Notes: a model not told the origin generated them from the sequence alone. A stretch of DNA of 8,856 bases from Nitrososphaera sp. (GCA_022545875.1 JAKEIF010000096.1:1-8856), one strand, 5' to 3'; positions 1-7,169 are shown, counted from the stretch's first letter. Numbers and translations are program-made.

Positions 1-53
1 AGGCTCGGGTAACCAGACAATATGCCGCCCTCCCGCCGCAGGATGTTGTCGCC

Positions 54-1295
54 ATGAAAGTTTCGCCAATCGTCAGACAGGCAAACGAACTAAAGGCCAT
101 GATCCGGAGACATTCGGACAGGACTGACGATGTCTTTAAAGTTGGAGTCGAAATCGAGATCTGCCTGCTTGATGGCAAAGGCGTACCGGTAGACGCAAAG
201 CCCGCGATCGAGCGCCTGCGCAAATATCATGACATTGACTACGAATATGGCAAATGCCAGCTTGAATACAAGACTGAACCTGTCTCATTTGAGAACCTTA
301 TCAGGCTCAATTCGCAATTTGAGGAATTCATTGAACACCTTGACCTGACCGTAAGTAAGGTATACCGCCAGGAGGTTTTCCCAGTTTTTCTTGGGGCAAA
401 TCCCTCGCCCCATGTTCTGCAAGACGGGCTAATCACCAAAAAGCCAAGGTATTCCCGGCTGGCCAAATGGCAGGGCAAGCTCCCTGACGTTGAGATAGAC
501 GGCACAAGAATCAAGGCGTTGCACGCCGCTGCAGCCATACAGGGATTCCATCTTCACCTTCAGGGAAAGAACCCGGGGTTCACTGCCCGGATGTTTAACC
601 ACATTCTGACCCTTGTCCCAGCCGTGATCTTGCTTGGCGCAAACAGCCGGCTTTTTGCCGGGCGGGTATTTTCGATGCACGAACCGCGGATCTACCTGTA
701 CGACCAGACGGAGCAGCAGAATTCAGGGTTTCCTGGAATTCCAAAGTACCTGACGGGGGTTGAAGATTATGTCGACTATATCGTATCGCGAAAGCCTGTC
801 ATCGCCAAGGATTATTTTGAAATGGTCAAGGAGCGGCACGACGATGTCAGGGTGAGGCTCAATACGGGCGCGTACAGGGTAGAAACGCGCGTCATGTCTG
901 TCCAGCCTACTCCAAAGACAATGATGGCGATGGTCGAATTTCTGGTGGGCTACCTGCACAGGGCAATCCATGGTGAGAGTGAACTGCGCCCATTATCTTC
1001 GGTACGTGAAGAGAGGCAGGCTGTGGTCAGGTCGGGATTTCATGCCAAGACCCACTTTGATATCGCCGAGACGGTCAGAAAACAGCTCTCGTTCTCGCGT
1101 AAGGGACTTGCTGACTTGGGCACAAAGCCCGATTTTCTGTACATCCTTGAGCGGAGGCTTGAAAACAACAATACCGCCGGTGAATATGTCGCCAAGCTAT
1201 GGCACGCAAGCTATGATGGTTCGGCCGAAAAGGCTGTGATGGAAGTGGTCAGCGACATCTGGCAAAAGACAAAAAGCAATAGTCCCATTGCCTGA
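54..1295 (+). CDS. GCS2-family glutamate-cysteine ligase-like carboxylate-amine ligase
   Basis: Predicted cytoplasmic ATP-dependent ligase of the GCS2 (YbdK/plant-type glutamate-cysteine ligase) superfamily, which joins a carboxylate, often the gamma-carboxyl of glutamate, to an amine. The family motifs occur in order: GVEIEICLLD (residues 31-40, the GxExE metal/nucleotide strand), QLEYKTEP (69-76), GFHLHLQ (164-170, usually GxHVHV), LLGANSRLFAGR (193-204, like LSANSPFW.G) and VETRVMSVQPT (276-286, like EvRxxDxQPT). At 413 residues it has normal length. ATG 54 is the first start codon in the window, but the frame is open back to position 3 with no stop and no clear TATA box or Shine-Dalgarno site, so the true start may lie upstream. 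The stop lies 3 nt from the stop of the convergent helicase. The substrate cannot be told from sequence; gamma-glutamylcysteine synthesis is only one option. Confidence 0.85.
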   Translation: MKVSPIVRQANELKAMIRRHSDRTDDVFKVGVEIEICLLDGKGVPVDAKPAIERLRKYHDIDYEYGKCQLEYKTEPVSFENLIRLNSQFEEFIEHLDLTVSKVYRQEVFPVFLGANPSPHVLQDGLITKKPRYSRLAKWQGKLPDVEIDGTRIKALHAAAAIQGFHLHLQGKNPGFTARMFNHILTLVPAVILLGANSRLFAGRVFSMHEPRIYLYDQTEQQNSGFPGIPKYLTGVEDYVDYIVSRKPVIAKDYFEMVKERHDDVRVRLNTGAYRVETRVMSVQPTPKTMMAMVEFLVGYLHRAIHGESELRPLSSVREERQAVVRSGFHAKTHFDIAETVRKQLSFSRKGLADLGTKPDFLYILERRLENNNTAGEYVAKLWHASYDGSAEKAVMEVVSDIWQKTKSNSPIA

Positions 1296-1298
1296 TTC

Positions 1299-4109
1299 CT
1301 AGTCGTTCCAGAATCCGCGGGTTATCACATACTGGCGTTCGGCTTCGTAAATGCTTCGATACATCTGTTCGTCATCCACATAGTTTCGCAGAATTCTAGC
1401 TCCGGTGTCAGCGCCAACTCCGTGACCGGAAAGCACGATCACTGCTTTTCTGCCAAAGTTGTTGATAAGCGAGGCTACCTTCCATGCGCGCTCAAACCTG
1501 TGGTTCTGATCGGCAGTCAGTTTGCCTCCGGTGAGCCTAGCCTTGATTATTTTTGCCATTTCATCGTCTGACCAAAAGGTAGCCGTAACGAGCCTAGAGC
1601 GGCAGCTGGGACAGACAATTTCTTCAGGCACGTCCTTTGTTTCCATGACCCTCTCCCATTTGGTGCATCGGACGCACAGGAGCCGATGCTTTGTTCTCTC
1701 GAGCCTTTCCTTTACCAGCTCAATTACTCCTTTTTCGATGCTGAGCGGCGCGGCTCCGGCCATCTTGCCCGAGTGCTCAATTATCGTTTTGGCCAAGTCC
1801 GAAAACTCGGATACTTCAACCCACTGGATGCTTATCCTTCCTTCCTTGATGCCGTCAAGTACTTTCTGGGTCTGGACTGTGTCGTGCTTGTCATGCACAA
1901 GCTCCCTAATCGATTCTGCGCTGACCGGCGTCTTTGAATACCTGTCGTAAATCATCCGGGCGACCTTCTTGTCATAGACTGCCTCTCTGCTTACCATGCC
2001 AAACCTCTTGGCCACCGTCCATACCTTCCAGTTGATATTGTGGGTGCCTGTTAGCGCGGCAATAATCACCGGCTCTAAATCATACACATCCTTTAGAGCC
2101 GCTTCAATCCGGCCCTGCGTGATCCTGGCAGTCGAAGTAAGCATTATCCTATAGGCATCTGATCGCGATTCGACGACGTACCCAAGCTGCGAGGAAAGTA
2201 TGGTCGACAACAGGGATGCAATCGTGTTGTTTACCTTTGATCCAAAGGCAGAGTGGATGACTAGCATGTTTCTAGCTGCAAGGCTTTCGACAATGATCCT
2301 CGACGAGTCTGGGACCTGCTTGAGCGCCGACAGCGCGTCCTGCATTATCGATGTTGACAGGCTCAGATGACCGGTCACAGCTTGGTTCCTCACGTTGCCG
2401 ACTTCCTCAGCGGTGAGGTAATCCACTGGTATCATTTCACCGACCCAGTAGGGAATATTTATGGCCGCTCCGCGGAGTGGCTCGACATTGACGACGAGCC
2501 TCCCTTCGTCTACCGCGAGTACCCTCCACTGAGAGCCCTTGAGTACAAAGACGTTGCCTCTTTCACCGTAGTCGCCTACAAACTGCTGGTCAAGGGTTCC
2601 GATCCTGCGCTTTGAGAGTGAATCGATAACTTCGAACTTGAGCACGTGAGGGATCATTGAAAGGTTTTCGAAGTAGTACTTGTAGGCCTTCATTTTCCTG
2701 CCATACGTTCCGCTCTCCCTGTCGTACCTGATTACATTGTGACTAGCAAGAATGTCCAGACACGCTTCAACGTCGAACAGGCGGATATTTCGGAATGGAA
2801 ACGCTCGGATGACAAGGTCATGGGCATAGTCTACCCATACCGGATCTCGTGTCTGCATTGCAAGCCCGACAAGATGATGAGCCATGACGTCAAGGGCGCC
2901 TTCATGCATCTTTTGCTCTTCTATCGATCCTTTCTTCATGCGCCTGATTATGGCAAGCGCTTCTATTTCGTCATCGGCGTTGTTTGTCACAATCAGCCCC
3001 TTGGCAAAGCTCCTCTGCCGGTGCCTGCTGCGCCCTATCCTCTGCATCAGCTTTGACACCTGCCGCGGCGAACCGTAGTGAATGACAAGGTCGACTGCAC
3101 CTATGTCAAGTCCCAGCTCTAGTGAGCTTGTGCAGACTACGATCCCGGCGTCGCCTGCGCGAAGAGTATTTTCCGTTTCTTCTCTTACCTCCTTTGACAG
3201 GGATCCGTGGTGGACGTCGACCTTTATCTCGCCCTGGTTTTTGAGTATGGTCCCCAGGTATTCAGCTTCGTCCCTTGTGTTTGTGAAAAGAAGGACGGAT
3301 CCTTCGATTTTGTTGCCCTTGACGTAATCGAGCACGAACTGTGCTACATTGTTGAGCGATCCCTTTACAAATTTAACATCAATCTCGTAGCCTCTGCTTA
3401 CGGTATCCACCAGTACGGCGTTTTTTCTCTCCGTGCCAGAGACAAACTGCGCGGCCTGCTTGAGGTTGCCAACTGTCGCAGACAGTCCGATCCTAGTGAC
3501 ATGTTTCGAAGATGCAGCCTGCAACCGCTCAAGCCCAATCGAGAGGTGCGCGCCGCGCTCATTTGACACGAGCTCGTGTACCTCATCCACGATTACCCAC
3601 TGCAGCTCCTGTAGTGCTGATAGCATCTTTTCGCTCGTAAGGACCACAGCCAAAGATTCAGGTGTTGTGATCAGAACATCAGGTGGGTTGTCGACTATTT
3701 TTTTTCTGGCTGCAGTTGTAGTGTCCCCGTGCCTTATCAAGACCCGCAGCCCTTCTGATTCAGCATATTTTACTATCCTGCGAAGCACGTCGTTGTTGAG
3801 CGCCCGAAGCGGAGTGATATATATCGCGCGTATCTTGCCGGCGCCGCTAGCCTTTTCGCTTGCAAGCAGCGTAAAAACAGGCAGGATTGCAGCTTCTGTC
3901 TTGCCCGAGCCTGTGGGGGCGACAAGGAGGCTGTTTACTCTCCTCGAAATGACCGGTAGTGCCTTCTGCTGAATAGTGGTTAGAGACTGAAAGCCTTCCT
4001 TTCTGAACTTTTCAATAATGAGTTTATCTTCCGCAAGATCACTTCTCAGCGTCAGCTGGAGAGGATCCTGCCTGCTGATGTCGCTTCGATTTTGAATTTT
4101 CTCGTTCAT
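1299..4109 (-). CDS. lhr: Lhr-type DEAD/DEAH-box superfamily 2 helicase
   Basis: ATP-dependent 3'-5' nucleic-acid helicase of the Lhr (large helicase-related) family, which acts in archaeal DNA repair and/or RNA metabolism. Visible motifs: Q-motif region FQSLTTIQQKALP (40-52), Walker A APTGSGKT (64-71), TPLRAL (99-104), TTPESL (148-153), Walker B DEVH (175-178), motif III LSAT (209-212), VHHGSLS (299-305), CTSSLELGLDIG (326-337) and motif VI QRIGRSRHR (356-364). A winged-helix/beta-barrel Lhr core follows (about 400-780; QWRVLAVDEGRLVV at 527-540). A four-cysteine zinc-ribbon-like cluster, C812-x2-C815 and C833-x2-C836, lies near the C-terminus. The 936-residue length suits an archaeal Lhr core protein. 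The ATG at 4109 keeps the Q-motif region and no later in-frame start lies before it. The 5' end overlaps a small membrane-protein ORF by 71 nt in another frame; no TATA box precedes 4109, so co-transcription from 4197 is likely. Confidence 0.93.
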   Translation of the reverse strand: MNEKIQNRSDISRQDPLQLTLRSDLAEDKLIIEKFRKEGFQSLTTIQQKALPVISRRVNSLLVAPTGSGKTEAAILPVFTLLASEKASGAGKIRAIYITPLRALNNDVLRRIVKYAESEGLRVLIRHGDTTTAARKKIVDNPPDVLITTPESLAVVLTSEKMLSALQELQWVIVDEVHELVSNERGAHLSIGLERLQAASSKHVTRIGLSATVGNLKQAAQFVSGTERKNAVLVDTVSRGYEIDVKFVKGSLNNVAQFVLDYVKGNKIEGSVLLFTNTRDEAEYLGTILKNQGEIKVDVHHGSLSKEVREETENTLRAGDAGIVVCTSSLELGLDIGAVDLVIHYGSPRQVSKLMQRIGRSRHRQRSFAKGLIVTNNADDEIEALAIIRRMKKGSIEEQKMHEGALDVMAHHLVGLAMQTRDPVWVDYAHDLVIRAFPFRNIRLFDVEACLDILASHNVIRYDRESGTYGRKMKAYKYYFENLSMIPHVLKFEVIDSLSKRRIGTLDQQFVGDYGERGNVFVLKGSQWRVLAVDEGRLVVNVEPLRGAAINIPYWVGEMIPVDYLTAEEVGNVRNQAVTGHLSLSTSIMQDALSALKQVPDSSRIIVESLAARNMLVIHSAFGSKVNNTIASLLSTILSSQLGYVVESRSDAYRIMLTSTARITQGRIEAALKDVYDLEPVIIAALTGTHNINWKVWTVAKRFGMVSREAVYDKKVARMIYDRYSKTPVSAESIRELVHDKHDTVQTQKVLDGIKEGRISIQWVEVSEFSDLAKTIIEHSGKMAGAAPLSIEKGVIELVKERLERTKHRLLCVRCTKWERVMETKDVPEEIVCPSCRSRLVTATFWSDDEMAKIIKARLTGGKLTADQNHRFERAWKVASLINNFGRKAVIVLSGHGVGADTGARILRNYVDDEQMYRSIYEAERQYVITRGFWND

Positions 4110-4197
4110 AGACCATTACCGCGAATAGGCCCGCGATGAAGAGCCCTACGGCGACCCACACATATGAGTCAAAGTTTGCGATAGCCTCGGTTGCCAT
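4039..4197 (-). CDS. Small single-pass membrane protein (52 aa), hypothetical
   Basis: A 52-residue ORF not matched to any family I know. It begins MATEAIANFDSY, followed by a strongly hydrophobic helix (residues 13-29, VWVAVGLFIAGLFAVMV), then a charged tail rich in K, R, E, S and Q (YERENSKSKRHQQ...). Positively charged residues after the helix predict the N-terminus outside and the C-terminus inside. ATG 4197 sits about 29 nt from the centre of the TATA-like minus-strand AATATATTTATT (4221-4232), the spacing of a leaderless transcript, and it is the first start downstream of that box. The ORF overlaps the first 71 nt of the Lhr helicase, which is read in another frame, so the two probably share a transcript. 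The clean helix-plus-basic-tail pattern and matched promoter argue it is real; the unusually long overlap argues for caution. Confidence 0.65.
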   Translation of the reverse strand: MATEAIANFDSYVWVAVGLFIAGLFAVMVYERENSKSKRHQQAGSSPADAEK

Positions 4198-4220
4198 CCT
4201 TGGATACTCAAGTTTGCGCC

Positions 4221-4232
4221 AATAAATATATT
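4221..4232 (-). promoter_or_regulatory. TATA box for small membrane protein / lhr transcript
   Basis: The minus strand reads AATATATTTATT, centred about 29 nt upstream of ATG 4197. Archaeal TBP sites lie about 25-30 nt before the transcription start, so transcription would start at or within a few nt of the ATG, giving a leaderless or nearly leaderless mRNA. Confidence 0.6.
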
Positions 4233-4254
4233 CGTTTTAGCACTCTTCAACCTT

Positions 4255-4288
4255 GGCATATACGGAAGTTTCCGTATTTACTAATGCC
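4255..4288. repeat. Inverted repeat in divergent promoter region, candidate operator
   Basis: A perfect 8-bp inverted repeat with a 2-nt spacer (ATACGGAA-GT-TTCCGTAT, 4260-4277) is nested in an outer pair GGCAT (4255-4259) and ATGCC (4284-4288). It lies between the two divergent TATA boxes, roughly 40 nt from the minus-strand box and 60 nt from the plus-strand box. Such a dyad in a divergent promoter region suggests binding by a dimeric regulator acting on one or both transcripts. No oligo-T follows it, so a terminator is unlikely. Function is inferred from symmetry and position only. Confidence 0.45.
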
Positions 4289-4323
4289 ATTCAGGTATAT
4301 CTGCCTGTCAAATTGGGCTTTGG

Positions 4324-4332
4324 CTTTTATTA
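4324..4332 (+). promoter_or_regulatory. TATA box for emfourin/BP74 secreted protein
   Basis: CTTTTATTA is centred 26 nt upstream of ATG 4354. The spacing predicts transcription starting at the ATG, i.e. a leaderless mRNA. No Shine-Dalgarno sequence is needed, and none is clear in ACAGGGC just before the start. Confidence 0.55.
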
Positions 4333-4353
4333 CCACATTCTCGCCAACAGGGC

Positions 4354-5556
4354 ATGAGAGAAAAGAAAAGAGACGCTGCCATTATAGGCGTCATTTTTGT
4401 AGCCGTGGTAGGCCTGGCAATTCCTTCGGTGGTTGCTCAACAGCCATCCGACTTTAAGTTTGAGTATACAAAGTCAGGCGGCATCGCTGGCATAAATGAA
4501 ACGCTATCTTTTGAGTCGAAAGCTCCTTACGATTCTAGTACTAGCGTGATAAAATTCGTCAAAGACGGAACCGTCGTCGAGAAGACCCTTTCGGCCGAAA
4601 GTGTCGAGAACGTCAAGCAAGCGATTTCTACTTCCGGATTCTTTGAAATGAACAGTACCTATCCTCCCAAGGAAAGCGATGCCGCAGACTTTTTCTCCTA
4701 TTCTCTGACCGTAATGCTAGATGGGCAGAATCACTCTGTTTCATGGGTTGACGAATTCGCTTCCTCTGTCCCGCTTCCAGCAGGACTTGAATCAATTGTG
4801 GGTGTAATTGAAGAAGCATATGCAAATGCCACTACAACAGCCAAACCCCTGGATGAAGGTAAGCGAAGGGTAACAGGGACAGTGGTAAAGCAGTCATCGC
4901 CTCATGACGCGGTAGGACATTCGTCGCACCAAGCCGCGTATATGTTGATGGCGCAGCCTGGATATCTGTACAACTCTGCGGTGACGTTTTCTTCAACGCG
5001 TCCGGTAGATATTCTCGTGTACCATGACATTACAGGTACCGACCCTGAAACTGTAAGCGGCGTCGCAGTTCACGTGGTGGACGGCAGGACCTTTGCCGTG
5101 ACAACCATGCTAAAGAATGTAACTTCTGGCTCTGTCAATTTCGTTGGATCGGGCATTTTGGCGCATACGGCTGCAGGCGATCCATACACGATTGTGGCTA
5201 CGGTAGACGCCATAAGAAAATCCTCGACTCTGCCTGCTATGGGCAAGTTATTTGGCATAGAGGTGTCGGGTGAGAGATTTGCTGTTCGTGCGACTGACCA
5301 TGAAACAATTTCCCAGCTCGCCGATAATTACAGCGGGTTGAATAACATGCATGTTACAGGCAAGCTCGCCAGAGGCGACGGTGGTTTTAACCAGCCATGG
5401 GGGTGGCACCTAGAGCCAGCGACTGTCAGGATGGCCGAAGTCTCGATTGAACTCTGCGACGGCAGACCCAGCATGGTCCAGGAGGGCCTTGAATATTGGC
5501 TAGGCACTGTAGGCACATTTTGTCCCTGGAGCAGCAAGGTAATAGAGATAGGATAG
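4354..5556 (+). CDS. Secreted protein with emfourin-like and BP74-like domains
   Basis: A 400-residue exported protein. Residues 1-29 form a Sec signal peptide (basic MREKKRD, hydrophobic core, likely cleavage after VVA). Residues about 34-158 resemble emfourin, the protein inhibitor of protealysin-like M4 metalloproteases: FEYTKSGGIAGI near the start, GFFEM, a D-x-SYSLTVMLDG strand, HSVSWVDE, then a closing helix. Residues about 170-290 form an unassigned, probably beta-rich module (DILVYHDI, VNFVGSGILAHT). Residues about 299-400 match the BP74-like domain: ERFAVRATDHETISQL, HVTGKL, FNQPWGWHLEP, IELCD and the terminal CPWSSKV. C368 and C390 could form a disulfide. Six NxS/T sequons (N48, N100, N126, N158, N255, N325) suit an N-glycosylated surface protein. 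Protease inhibition is inferred from the fold family only. The start is supported by a TATA box 26 nt upstream. It converges on the kelch-RTX gene. Confidence 0.85.
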   Translation: MREKKRDAAIIGVIFVAVVGLAIPSVVAQQPSDFKFEYTKSGGIAGINETLSFESKAPYDSSTSVIKFVKDGTVVEKTLSAESVENVKQAISTSGFFEMNSTYPPKESDAADFFSYSLTVMLDGQNHSVSWVDEFASSVPLPAGLESIVGVIEEAYANATTTAKPLDEGKRRVTGTVVKQSSPHDAVGHSSHQAAYMLMAQPGYLYNSAVTFSSTRPVDILVYHDITGTDPETVSGVAVHVVDGRTFAVTTMLKNVTSGSVNFVGSGILAHTAAGDPYTIVATVDAIRKSSTLPAMGKLFGIEVSGERFAVRATDHETISQLADNYSGLNNMHVTGKLARGDGGFNQPWGWHLEPATVRMAEVSIELCDGRPSMVQEGLEYWLGTVGTFCPWSSKVIEIG

Positions 5557-5562
5557 GTCTCG

Positions 5563-5574
5563 CCTTTTTTTATT
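5563..5574 (+). terminator. Oligo-T transcription terminator
   Basis: Seven consecutive T residues (5565-5571) within CCTTTTTTTATT start 9 nt after the stop codon at 5554-5556. A T-tract without a strong hairpin is the usual archaeal intrinsic terminator. It lies in the 39-nt gap between convergent genes and would serve the + strand gene. Confidence 0.6.
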
Positions 5575-5595
5575 CCGACTCAGCGGCAGCACTTG

Positions 5596-7140
5596 TCAGG
5601 CGCTATTTTCGCAATTCGCAGACTTCGTATCTCCCTCCGAGGCTTTGAATCCATGAATCGTGTCATCACCTGCGCCACAATCAAAGTGATCTTTGCCCGA
5701 GTCCCCGTACAAGTGGTCGTTGCCGGCTCCGCCTTGCAGTCTGTCATTGCCCGCGCCGCCGCGAATTTCGTCATTGCCTTCAAAGCCTTCAATCTTGTCA
5801 TTGCCGCCTTCCCCGTATAATTTATCATCGCCCTCCGCCCCGCAGAGAAAGTCTCCTCCTTTTCCGCCCCTCATCTCGTCCTTGCCCAGCAGGCCATACA
5901 TTACGTTCTGAACGTTGTTTCCAGAGAACTCGTCATCGCCATCAGTGCCAAAAATCAGAGGCTGCTTGCTAAAGCAGTTCACGCTGATGTTGTTCATGAC
6001 AAAGGAGAGCTTCCAAAATCCGCCCTGATTCGTGCTTTCGTCGACCCCGTACAGGTACATCGCGCCGTCAAAATCATCCCACGCTGCTGCCATCCTCTGT
6101 CTTAGCGGAGGGATGGACATGTCTACGTCTTGAAGCGTCGACCACCTGTCGTCGTCAAAGTCGTAGATCCAAGTATCCTTGCCGTACTGCGCCCCAGAGT
6201 CGGCCAAGCCGCTGAACAAAACCGCCCTGTTGGTCTCGTGGTCATAGACAATTTCGGTCCTCCTGTCTTTTGGATAATGAGTATAGCCGGAGTGGTTTCC
6301 CTCAATGTTAGCCCATTTGTTTCCGGCAGGGTCGTATCTCCAGATATCGTTTGAATAGCTTTCACGGGTGTCCACATCTCCTGGCGTACAGGAGGAGCCG
6401 AGCGGGCCTATCTCAGATTTGCCTCCGATTATGTAGAACATGTTTTCCCGTGTGTTGTATATCAGATCGGACTGCCGTGGCGAAGGCTTGCCGTCAGAAG
6501 GATCCCCGGCAGGATTTAGTTTTGTCCAAGTAGGGTTCGCGCCGGAGATATCAAGTCTCCACAAGTCATTGTACATGATGTCGCCTGCACAGTCGCCATT
6601 GTTAAAGTGTCCACCAAATAGGTACGTCAGATTATCATCGGGGTTGTATTCCAGTGATCCCCAGTGTCTGGGGCCCGGGATTTCTTGGCTCCCAAAGTCA
6701 AGCCTTACCCATGTGTTTGTCGCAAGGTCATACGTCCAGGTTTCATTTGTTTCAAACGAATGGCCAGAAACGAGGTAACCTCCGAATACGATAAACTTGT
6801 TGTTTTGATCATCGTAAACCATGGAATGTACGGCCCTGCCTGCGGGACATGACGGCTCGCAGTTCCAGTCCTTCTTTTCAGTCCACTGCCCAGTGCCTGG
6901 TTTAAAGGCCCAGAGTTCGTTAAAGAAGAGAAGGTTCGGGTGTCTGCCTCCGTAGAGGAGAATCAAGTCATCATCTGCAGAGTAAGCGATGGCCGTGCTC
7001 TTGACGGCACCAGGCACTGCAGAAAGTGCCTGCCAGTCGCCTTTTGAATAAACATGGCCAGGATCCGACTCCGTGACAGTTGCGGCGCCAATCGAAGAAA
7101 GAAGGGCGAGCGCAAGTGAGGCGGCGGCCAGCGCTTTCAT
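5596..7140 (-). CDS. Secreted kelch beta-propeller protein with C-terminal RTX calcium-binding repeats
   Basis: A 514-residue exported protein of unknown ligand. Residues 1-20 are a signal peptide (MKALAAASLALALLSSIGAA). Residues about 45-380 hold six kelch-type blades, each with a hydrophobic strand plus GG-like turn (LLYGG 61-65, FIVFGG 116-121, YLFGG 173-177, FYIIGG 235-240, VLFSG 307-311, YLYGV 362-366) and a later W-x-Y/F-D...W motif (ETWTYDLATNTW, NDIWRYDPAGNKW, DTWIYDFDDDRW). Residues 397-495 hold eleven 9-residue RTX units, the later ones close to GGxGNDxLx, which fold as a Ca2+-binding beta-roll. Eight cysteines (C94, C98, C184, C251, C389, C433, C488, C510) and four N-glycosylation sequons (N132, N170, N282, N384) are present. 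The role may be extracellular carbohydrate or protein binding; no catalytic motif is visible. ATG 7140 has a TATA box 26 nt upstream. TyrRS lies upstream on the same strand, 79 nt away. Confidence 0.9.
   Translation of the reverse strand: MKALAAASLALALLSSIGAATVTESDPGHVYSKGDWQALSAVPGAVKSTAIAYSADDDLILLYGGRHPNLLFFNELWAFKPGTGQWTEKKDWNCEPSCPAGRAVHSMVYDDQNNKFIVFGGYLVSGHSFETNETWTYDLATNTWVRLDFGSQEIPGPRHWGSLEYNPDDNLTYLFGGHFNNGDCAGDIMYNDLWRLDISGANPTWTKLNPAGDPSDGKPSPRQSDLIYNTRENMFYIIGGKSEIGPLGSSCTPGDVDTRESYSNDIWRYDPAGNKWANIEGNHSGYTHYPKDRRTEIVYDHETNRAVLFSGLADSGAQYGKDTWIYDFDDDRWSTLQDVDMSIPPLRQRMAAAWDDFDGAMYLYGVDESTNQGGFWKLSFVMNNISVNCFSKQPLIFGTDGDDEFSGNNVQNVMYGLLGKDEMRGGKGGDFLCGAEGDDKLYGEGGNDKIEGFEGNDEIRGGAGNDRLQGGAGNDHLYGDSGKDHFDCGAGDDTIHGFKASEGDTKSANCENSA
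5656..5952 (-). repeat. Eleven-unit RTX nonapeptide repeat array (27-bp period)
   Basis: Eleven consecutive 9-residue units occupy residues 397-495 of the kelch protein without a register break, from FGTDGDDEF to DCGAGDDTI. The best-conserved are RGGAGNDRL, QGGAGNDHL, YGEGGNDKI and EGFEGNDEI. The second unit (SGNNVQNVM) is degenerate. GGxGxDx(L/I/F) repeats of this kind bind calcium in a parallel beta-roll. Confidence 0.85.
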
Positions 7141-7163
7141 GTGCGACCAAAGTCGTTACCACG

Positions 7164-7169
7164 TTATAA
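7164..7169 (-). promoter_or_regulatory. TATA box for kelch-RTX gene
   Basis: The minus strand reads CTTATAACG with the core TTATAA centred 26 nt upstream of ATG 7140. This predicts a leaderless transcript separate from the upstream TyrRS gene. Confidence 0.6.

Noticed and set aside
1..95. Minus-strand reading with an HGDNILR string resembling the phosphotransferase HGD...N motif
   Set aside because: The frame has a stop around position 95 just before it and overlaps the well-supported GCS2-like N-terminus, so the match is chance.
3433..3972. 179-codon plus-strand ORF inside the lhr gene
   Set aside because: It is antisense to the conserved helicase motifs, has a serine/arginine/cysteine-rich composition typical of shadow frames, and no plausible promoter.
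4191..4457. 88-codon plus-strand ORF spanning the divergent promoter region
   Set aside because: It runs across both TATA boxes and the inverted repeat and ends inside the signal-peptide coding region of the secreted protein in another frame; no family resemblance.
5593..5911. Plus-strand ORFs of 72-75 residues opposite the RTX array
   Set aside because: They mirror the 27-bp periodic repeats on the opposite strand, giving low-complexity proline/serine or alanine/valine-rich translations with no promoter or family signal.
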